DNA from: Bacillota bacterium
GTDB taxonomy: Bacteria; Bacillota; Dethiobacteria; Dethiobacterales; Dethiobacteraceae
Length of the DNA: 7,392 nucleotides
NCBI GenBank assembly: GCA_012841735.1
Contig: DUUE01000441.1
Coordinates: forward strand, 1 to 7,392
Direction of reading: 5' to 3'
In this document: positions 1 to 4,333 of the stretch, in pieces
How positions within the stretch are numbered: position 1 is the first letter of the stretch
Layout of the letters: each line of letters opens with the position of its first letter
Made by a program: the position numbers and the translations under genes
The notes under the pieces: generated by a model
Seen by the model: the letters and a program-made list of their open reading frames with translations, nothing else
Database searches by the model: none
Told to the model about the DNA's origin: nothing

Positions 1-891
1 CAGGGCAATGGTAACAACGGCCGGCAGCCCTTCCGGGATGGCGGCCACGGCCAGGGAAATGCCCGCCATTAACATCCTGTATACCTCCAGGCCCTGAAAC
101 AATCCCAGCAGGACCACCAGGCCGCAGATTGCCAGGCAGCCCATCACCAGCAGGCGCCCCAGCTGTGCCAGGCGTTTCTGCAGCGGCGTTTCTTCCTCTT
201 CCGCATCCTGAATCAAATGAGCGATTCGACCCATTTCCGTTTCCATGCCGGTAGCCACAACCACACCGCTGCCGTAACCGCTCACACTCATCGTTCCCAT
301 GAAAGCCATGTTTACACAGTCACCCAGCGCGGGAGACTCTGCCACAAGCGGCTCCGCGGATTTGGTGACGGGTACAGATTCTCCCGTCAGTGCAGCTTCA
401 TTTACTGTCAGTCCGGATACCTCTCCCAGGCGGATGTCCGCCGGAATACGGTCGCCCGCTTCAATCAGCACCATATCACCGGGGACAATTTCTTCCGCCG
501 GAATTTCATAACGCATGCCGTTGCGATACACCTTGGCCGTGGGCGCAGTCAGCTCCCGCAATGCTTCCAGCGACTTTTCCGCCCTGTATTCCTGCAAAAA
601 ACCAAGCAGCGCATTGAGCATCACAATGCCGATAATAACAATGGCATCGGTGTATTCCCCCAGCACGGCGGAAAACAGGGTGGCTCCCAGCAAGACTAAA
701 ACCATAAAATCCCGGAACTGCATGAAAAAGAGCAGCACCGGCGAAACCTGCTTTTTCTTTTCCAGTTTGTTATGGCCGTTTTGCTTCAGTCTTTGTCCGG
801 CTTCTTCAGCGGTAAGGCCTGTCTGCGGGTTTGTCTGCAGCTGCCGGCAAACATCCGCAAAAGACAGTCTGGTCCAGGGCAATGTTTGCAT
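1..891 (-). CDS. pacL: Calcium-transporting P-type ATPase (PacL/SERCA type), N-terminal part, runs off the left edge
   Basis: The reading frame is open from an ATG at 891 to the window edge, giving 297 residues of a protein that is usually about 900. GAGGTGA sits just upstream of the ATG and sets the start. Visible in order: a cation-transporter N-terminal domain (about 5-50); membrane segments M1 and M2 (about 60-78 and 81-100); the actuator domain with the phosphatase motif TGES at 169-172; M3 (about 243-265); and M4 with VAAIPEGLP at 282-290. In SERCA the same M4 motif supplies carbonyls and the glutamate (here E287) of a Ca2+ site. Because of this motif I call it a IIA-type Ca2+ pump rather than a heavy-metal (CPx) ATPase. 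Mn2+ transport is possible. The phosphorylation motif DKTGT, nucleotide-binding domain and M5-M10 lie outside the window. The gene diverges from rqcH. The family exports cytosolic Ca2+ across the plasma membrane using ATP. Confidence 0.93.
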   Translation of the reverse strand, partial: MQTLPWTRLSFADVCRQLQTNPQTGLTAEEAGQRLKQNGHNKLEKKKQVSPVLLFFMQFRDFMVLVLLGATLFSAVLGEYTDAIVIIGIVMLNALLGFLQEYRAEKSLEALRELTAPTAKVYRNGMRYEIPAEEIVPGDMVLIEAGDRIPADIRLGEVSGLTVNEAALTGESVPVTKSAEPLVAESPALGDCVNMAFMGTMSVSGYGSGVVVATGMETEMGRIAHLIQDAEEEETPLQKRLAQLGRLLVMGCLAICGLVVLLGLFQGLEVYRMLMAGISLAVAAIPEGLPAVVTIAL

Positions 892-921
892 CCAATCACC
901 TCGCGGCCTGTAATCTCTTTA

Positions 922-937
922 CGCCATTTATATGGCG
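922..937. promoter_or_regulatory. Short palindrome in the pacL upstream region, possible -10/operator
   Basis: CGCCAT-TTAT-ATGGCG is a perfect 6-bp inverted repeat 30-45 bp upstream of the pacL start. Read on the minus strand its centre contains TATAAA (927-932), which could serve as the -10 box for pacL. I see no convincing -35 hexamer at the right distance. It may be an operator overlapping the promoter, or a coincidental hairpin. Confidence 0.3.
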
Positions 938-959
938 CGGCACGGCAAAAAAGCACCGG

Positions 960-982
960 GCGGGACAAGATTTCCCGCTTTT
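960..982 (+). terminator. Terminator-like hairpin between the divergent pacL and rqcH genes
   Basis: GCGGGA (960-965) pairs with TCCCGC (973-978) around a 7-nt loop and is followed on the plus strand by TTTTATT. The stem is only 6 bp, so this would be a weak intrinsic terminator. No plus-strand gene precedes it. If functional, it would shield rqcH from transcription arriving antisense to pacL. It lies just upstream of the rqcH promoter. Confidence 0.3.
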
Positions 983-983
983 A

Positions 984-1013
984 TTGCCAGCCTCCCCCGC
1001 CTGCTGGTATACT
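984..1013 (+). promoter_or_regulatory. Sigma-A promoter with extended -10 for rqcH
   Basis: A -35 TTGCCA (984-989) is separated by 18 bp from an extended -10, TGG-TATACT (hexamer at 1008-1013). Transcription would start near 1020, giving a leader of about 20 nt that contains the strong Shine-Dalgarno AAAGGAGGT (1024-1032). Confidence 0.6.
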
Positions 1014-1038
1014 GGATGTGCGTAAAGGAGGTAGCAAG

Positions 1039-2775
1039 ATGGCTTTTGACGGCGTCACCATGTATCTTGTCCGCCGTGAACTGGCAGATGAACTGGCAGG
1101 GGCCAGGGTGGATAAAATTACTCAGCCTGACAAACTGACCGTTATCCTGCGCCTGCGTAAAAACAATACTTCCCGGCAGCTGCTCTGTTCCGCCGATCCC
1201 CGCCTGGCACGCATCCATCTTTACCGGGGGAAAGCAGACAATTTGCCTGTGCCGCCCGCTTTTTGCATGTTGCTGCGCAAGCACCTTGCGGGAGCCCGGC
1301 TGCTGGCTGTCGAACAGGACGGCCTGGAGCGGGTCATGACTTTTACCTTTCAGGCATACGACGATTTTGGCATGCAGGCGGAAAAAAAGCTGATCTGCGA
1401 AATCATGGGCAAGCACTCCAATCTGATTTTGGCCATGGCCGGGCGGGGCAAACCGGCCACTGTCCTGGGCAGCATCAAACAGGTACATGAGGAGATGAGC
1501 CGTTATCGCGTGATTTTGCCCGGTGTAACATATTACCCGCCCCCGCCCCAGGATAAACTTGATCTTTTTACCGTGGATGAAGAACAACTGGCCGGTGTCT
1601 TTGCCGGCATGGAAAACATCTCTCCCGCACAGGCGCTCGTCCGGGCTGTCCTGGGGATCGGGAAAGAATTGGCGCAGGAAATAATCTCGGACTGCTGCCC
1701 CCGGGATGCGGTATACCCGCTGGAAGTTGTCCGGCCCCTCACCATTGCCCTGCGGGAACTGGCGGCACGTCTTGCTGCAGCCCGGATAACTCCTTCCGTC
1801 ACGGACCGGCCCGGGGAAAAGCCGCATTTTCATCTTTTGGCTCCCGCTCCGGAAGGCGACCCGTCCGCCCAAAGTTTTCCCTCCGTCAATGCAGCCCTTG
1901 ACGCCTATTATCGCAAACTTACGGCACAGGAGGCGGAAACGGCCCACAGGCGGCAGTTATTACAGCTTATACGCAGCGCAATAGGCCGGACGGGAAAAAA
2001 GCTGCAACTGCAGGAGGCAGAATTGCGGGAAATGGAAAATGCCGACCGGTATCGCATCTTTGGCGAACTGTTGACCGCCAGCCTGCATCTGCTTAAACCC
2101 GGCATGGACAAGGCGGAAGTTCCCAACTACTATGACGAACATGCCGGCAGGATTGTCATCCCGCTGGAACCGTCCCACAGCCCGCAGGAAAATGCACAGC
2201 GTTACTTTAAAAAATACAGGAAACTGCGTGACGGGCGGCAGATCCTGAACCGCAGGATTTATGAAACCAGGGAAGAGCTGACTTATCTGGAATCACTTTA
2301 TGTTGCCGCCACCCATGCCGACCTGCCGGGACTGTTGGAAATCCGGGAAGAAATGACTCAGGCGGGACTTATACGGCAAAAAAGCAGCAAAAAAACGCCT
2401 GCGAACTTTGTTTCGCAGCCGCTCCATTTCCGCTCTTCCGACGGCATTGATATTTTTGTCGGCAAAAACAACAGGCAAAATGACCGGCTTACCTTCCGGA
2501 CGGCGCAGAAAGAATTTTTCTGGCTGCATGTGAAGGAGATGCCCGGCTCCCATGTGATTGTCTGCCACCAGGACCCGCCTGCCGCCACCCTCGCCGAAGC
2601 GGCGTCGCTGGCGGCGGGTTACAGCAAGGCAGCGGCTTCCGCCAATGTGCCCGTTGACTACACGAAAGTAAAATATGTGAAAAAACCAAAAGGTGCCAAA
2701 CCCGGTATGGTCATCTACACCAACCAGAAGACAATTTATGTGACGCCAACACTTTCCCTGCCGGCCGAGACCTAG
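1039..2775 (+). CDS. rqcH: RqcH: ribosome quality-control NFACT protein (Rqc2/NEMF homologue; older names FbpA, YloA)
   Basis: This gene encodes 578 residues, the usual length for bacterial NFACT proteins. The ATG at 1039 is chosen because AAAGGAGGT lies 6 bp upstream; the frame is open further upstream but without a comparable start. NFACT-N spans about 1-180, with the conserved EIMGKHSN at 121-128 and the following LPG..Y.PPP segment at 160-170. A helix-hairpin-helix region follows (about 185-245), then two long helices forming the coiled-coil arm (about 290-345 and 385-445). The C-terminal NFACT-R/DUF814 domain (about 464-575) carries GKNN at 475-478 and PGSHV at 502-506, and its end is lysine-rich. 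Family knowledge: RqcH binds obstructed 50S subunits with peptidyl-tRNA, recruits tRNA-Ala and adds C-terminal alanine tails that mark the chain for proteolysis. At 97-98, where the tRNA-contacting Asp-Arg pair is expected, this protein has Glu-Arg. The older label 'fibronectin-binding protein' is less informative. The gene appears to be transcribed alone. Confidence 0.95.
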   Translation: MAFDGVTMYLVRRELADELAGARVDKITQPDKLTVILRLRKNNTSRQLLCSADPRLARIHLYRGKADNLPVPPAFCMLLRKHLAGARLLAVEQDGLERVMTFTFQAYDDFGMQAEKKLICEIMGKHSNLILAMAGRGKPATVLGSIKQVHEEMSRYRVILPGVTYYPPPPQDKLDLFTVDEEQLAGVFAGMENISPAQALVRAVLGIGKELAQEIISDCCPRDAVYPLEVVRPLTIALRELAARLAAARITPSVTDRPGEKPHFHLLAPAPEGDPSAQSFPSVNAALDAYYRKLTAQEAETAHRRQLLQLIRSAIGRTGKKLQLQEAELREMENADRYRIFGELLTASLHLLKPGMDKAEVPNYYDEHAGRIVIPLEPSHSPQENAQRYFKKYRKLRDGRQILNRRIYETREELTYLESLYVAATHADLPGLLEIREEMTQAGLIRQKSSKKTPANFVSQPLHFRSSDGIDIFVGKNNRQNDRLTFRTAQKEFFWLHVKEMPGSHVIVCHQDPPAATLAEAASLAAGYSKAAASANVPVDYTKVKYVKKPKGAKPGMVIYTNQKTIYVTPTLSLPAET

Positions 2776-3077
2776 CTATGGCAGGAGGGTCGCTCCAGCG
2801 GGTTGATCCGGTAACGGATGGCCGCATCCAGAATCACAGCCCCGTCTTTTTCATCTATCCGCACCATCCCGAGGATACCATTTTTATCTCCGCACCAGGC
2901 AAGATATTTTTCCACAAACTGCTGCGCACCCGACTCGCTGAAAGGCTTTTCATGTCCGGCCAGTACTTCCAGGTATGTTGCCCTTGGCACCTGCAGAATC
3001 CGGTGTGTTACCTGGAAGATCTCCCCGCTCACCTCATGTTCCTGCACGCTGGCAAAAGGTGCAACTTCTTTTTCCAC
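2772..3077 (-). CDS. Hypothetical 101-aa soluble protein, convergent with rqcH
   Basis: I do not recognise the family. The start is set at GTG 3077 because GAGGTG lies 6 bp upstream. An in-frame GTG three codons earlier overlaps that ribosome-binding site and is less likely. The protein is soluble, with no signal peptide or membrane segment. It begins acidic (EKEV, QEHEVSGE) and has mixed alpha/beta character. A central stretch (about 17-42) looks like strands, a probable helix covers about 47-62, and a strand pair covers about 67-90 (GILGMVRIDEKDGAVILDAA). There are two cysteines (C62 and C99). Its TAG stop overlaps the TAG stop of rqcH within a CTAG palindrome. The opposite-strand frame across the same DNA is rich in F, H, C and P and looks like a shadow. 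Its composition and ribosome-binding site make it probably real, but its function is unknown. Confidence 0.65.
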   Translation of the reverse strand: MEKEVAPFASVQEHEVSGEIFQVTHRILQVPRATYLEVLAGHEKPFSESGAQQFVEKYLAWCGDKNGILGMVRIDEKDGAVILDAAIRYRINPLERPSCHS

Positions 3078-3210
3078 TGTCTTCACCTCACCAGAGTTTT
3101 TCTTTTCCGCTTATTCTGCCCCGCGAACGGGACGAAAAAACACATCTGACGGCAGCACCGCATATTTCACCCCCGAGATGAACAGATTAGGGGAAAAGGA
3201 GGTGCTGCAG

Positions 3211-3396
3211 ATGATGACAACTTTTCACTGGATTCACATTATTGTCGGTGCATGGCTGGCCTTTGTAAACTTTATGCCTATATTGGACGAAGGAATGCTC
3301 ATGATCAATAATGTGATTATCGGCATTATTGTCGCCGTCTATAATGCCTACTTCCTCTTTGCCAAGAACAATACAGATGTTAAGAACAAAAGCTGA
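3211..3396 (+). CDS. Small membrane protein resembling SPW-repeat proteins (61 aa)
   Basis: The start is ATG 3211, with AAAAGGAGGT (3194-3203) 7 bp upstream. A second ATG follows immediately and could be used instead. The product has 61 residues with two predicted membrane spans, about 6-24 (HWIHIIVGAWLAFVNFMPIL region) and about 32-51 (INNVIIGIIVAVYNAYFLF), and a short charged tail ending NNTDVKNKS. The pattern of HW, then GxWL, a short turn, then N-x-x-IxG-IIVA matches one SPW repeat unit (PF03779). The signature Ser-Pro-Trp itself is replaced by Val-Asn-Phe at 19-21. SPW proteins are small inner-membrane proteins without an established biochemical role. The gene is divergent from the 101-aa gene and has its own terminator, so it is probably monocistronic. 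Confidence 0.8.
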   Translation: MMTTFHWIHIIVGAWLAFVNFMPILDEGMLMINNVIIGIIVAVYNAYFLFAKNNTDVKNKS

Positions 3397-3404
3397 TCCT
3401 TGTC

Positions 3405-3435
3405 AAAAGCGTGCTTCACCAGGGGCACGCTTTTT
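3405..3435 (+). terminator. Rho-independent terminator of the SPW-like gene
   Basis: AAAAGCGTGC (3405-3414) pairs with GCACGCTTTT (3425-3434) around a 10-nt loop, and the T-run runs to 3435. It begins 9 bp after the stop codon. The A-run on the left arm means it could also stop minus-strand transcription. Confidence 0.85.
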
Positions 3436-3490
3436 CCTGCCGTATAAACAGCTTTTTACTTAAGCATACTAGCCGTAAGGGGTGAAAATA

Positions 3491-3625
3491 ATGAGCGAAT
3501 TAAAAAACAGGGAAAATGACCTGGCTGCGGCTGCCGTCAAATACGGTGCCTGGCTGCTGGGTCTGATAATTGTTCTTTATTTTGTGGCCCGTAATCTCTT
3601 CCCCTTTATCCGGAGCCTGTTTTGA
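3491..3625 (+). CDS. 44-aa single-span membrane peptide, hypothetical
   Basis: This small gene begins with ATG 3491, preceded by TAAGGGGTGA (3476-3485) at good spacing, and ends with TGA at 3623-3625. The product has a hydrophilic N-terminus (MSELKNREND), an alanine-rich amphipathic segment, and one hydrophobic span at about 19-37 (GAWLLGLIIVLYFVARNLF), with arginines at 34 and 41. The segment order suggests a tail-anchored or bitopic membrane peptide. I do not recognise a family. The good ribosome-binding site and the clean polar/hydrophobic division support a real gene, but at this length chance cannot be excluded. It lies downstream of the SPW-like gene but past that gene's terminator, so it would need its own promoter. 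I see no convincing one. Confidence 0.6.
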   Translation: MSELKNRENDLAAAAVKYGAWLLGLIIVLYFVARNLFPFIRSLF

Positions 3626-3638
3626 CAAAAATGCACGC

Positions 3639-3815
3639 TTACGGGCAATGCGGCTGAGCACGCCGGATAATTTTCACTTTTTCCACGCTGCAACCATCCG
3701 CCTGCAGTTTTTGCAGTATGGCATCCAATTCTTTCTTGCGCATGCTTTTAAAAATCCCTGCCCTTTTTCCCGCAGGAGTGGCGTAAATAATAATATATTC
3801 AAAACTGTGTATCAT
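3639..3815 (-). CDS. 58-aa basic hypothetical protein
   Basis: The start is ATG 3815, with AGGTGG 5 bp upstream. An in-frame GTG at 3824 lies inside that ribosome-binding site, and a TGA closes the frame just above it. The 58 residues form a likely strand (about 3-12, SFEYIIIYAT), a basic turn (PAGKRAG), a helix (about 24-40, SMRKKELDAILQKLQAD) and a final strand (CSVEKVKIIRR). This beta-alpha-beta arrangement is typical of small cytosolic domains. There are two cysteines (C42, C57). No family is recognised. It converges with the 44-aa gene, leaving 13 bp between stop codons and no visible terminator. It lies downstream of the DUF4321-like gene on the same strand, but that gene has a strong terminator. 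Confidence 0.6.
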   Translation of the reverse strand: MIHSFEYIIIYATPAGKRAGIFKSMRKKELDAILQKLQADGCSVEKVKIIRRAQPHCP

Positions 3816-3931
3816 AAAGCCCACCTGTCATCATTTCCTGATGCTGCCCGGTTCCACCACTGCTTCCACTAATACTTTATGACAGACAGGCTGCTTTGTT
3901 CTTGCCAAATTATTAAAAAGCCCTGCCGGAT

Positions 3932-3956
3932 AAAAACCCGCCTCTCAGAGGCGGGT
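3932..3956 (-). terminator. Terminator of the DUF4321-like gene, overlapping its coding end
   Basis: A 9-bp GC-rich stem (3936-3944 with 3948-3956) has a 3-nt loop. Read on the minus strand it is followed by TTTTT (3936-3932). The loop is exactly the TGA stop codon (3947-3945) of the upstream gene. Confidence 0.85.
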
Positions 3957-4187
3957 GTAAAGCAAAAAAGCAAGTATAAAACCGATTATGGTGGCAAGAT
4001 TCAGTTTCAGGCTGAGCCCCAGCGTCAGTGACAGTGCCGCCAGGTCCACGGTAGTGGGCCCGAAACCGATGGTCCGGCCGTAATGCAAAAAAGGCACATT
4101 GATTATTTCTCCGAGCAGTGAGCCAAAAATACTGCCAACAAGCAACAAAAAAAGCAACAGCAAGGTACTTTTCTCTACTCTGGCCAC
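3945..4187 (-). CDS. DUF4321-like small membrane protein (80 aa)
   Basis: The start is GTG 4187, supported by AAGGAGG about 7 bp upstream. The 80-aa product has a first membrane span at about 8-27 (leucine-rich, ending VGSIFGSLLGE). A loop with PFLHYGRTIGFGPTTVDL (about 32-49) follows, then a hydrophobic C-terminal half (about 50-78) ending in LLYTRL. The order of a Leu-rich helix, GSxxGSLLGE, PFLxYGxxIGFxP, a leucine-rich segment, LNLATIIGFILA and a basic C-terminus matches my memory of DUF4321 (PF14209), found mainly in Clostridia. No function is established for that family. In other Clostridia I recall it near maf/radC/mreB, and that context is absent here. It lies 146 bp downstream of the molybdoenzyme gene and is separated from it by a terminator, so it is probably its own unit. 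Confidence 0.8.
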   Translation of the reverse strand: MARVEKSTLLLLFLLLVGSIFGSLLGEIINVPFLHYGRTIGFGPTTVDLAALSLTLGLSLKLNLATIIGFILAFLLYTRL

Positions 4188-4265
4188 CTTTTCTCCTCCT
4201 TCAGACTCCGCTTCTTTTTCGTTAATTCGACGTTTGTCCCTCCCTTTCCTTTACCCATTACAGCC

Positions 4266-4307
4266 AAAAAAGGCTGCAGCAAATTTCTTTCGCTGCAGCC
4301 TTTTTGG
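4266..4307 (-). terminator. Rho-independent terminator of the molybdoenzyme gene (possibly bidirectional)
   Basis: AAAAAGGCTGCAGC (4267-4280) and GCTGCAGCCTTTTT (4292-4305) form a perfect 14-bp stem with an 11-nt loop. A/T runs on both sides allow termination in either direction. On the minus strand it lies 27 bp past the stop codon of the large oxidoreductase gene. Confidence 0.9.
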
Positions 4308-4333
4308 TATGGCGGCAAACCGTGATAAGCAGT

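Noticed and set aside
217..699. Plus-strand 160-aa open frame rich in H, R and Q
   Set aside because: It is the complementary shadow of the Ca2+ ATPase gene on the minus strand, which has clear TGES and PEGLP motifs and a ribosome-binding site.
928..1947. Minus-strand 339-aa open frame opposite rqcH
   Set aside because: Composition is shadow-like, there is no recognisable domain, and it lies entirely over the strongly supported NFACT-N coding region and its promoter.
2778..3149. Plus-strand 123-aa open frame after rqcH
   Set aside because: It is rich in F, H, C and P and has no matching domain; the minus-strand 101-aa frame has better composition and a ribosome-binding site.
2818..3210. N-terminal extension of the SPW-like gene to a 192-aa frame
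   Set aside because: AAAAGGAGGT is correctly placed for ATG 3211, and the upstream part overlaps the opposite 101-aa gene and has non-protein-like composition.
4175..4258. Minus-strand 27-aa lysine-rich frame (MGKGKGGTNVELTKKKRS...) overlapping the DUF4321-like start, possible leader peptide
   Set aside because: Upstream of its ATG is the CCTTTTTTGG of the terminator, not a ribosome-binding site, and the purine-rich DNA would give a Lys/Gly-rich frame by chance.
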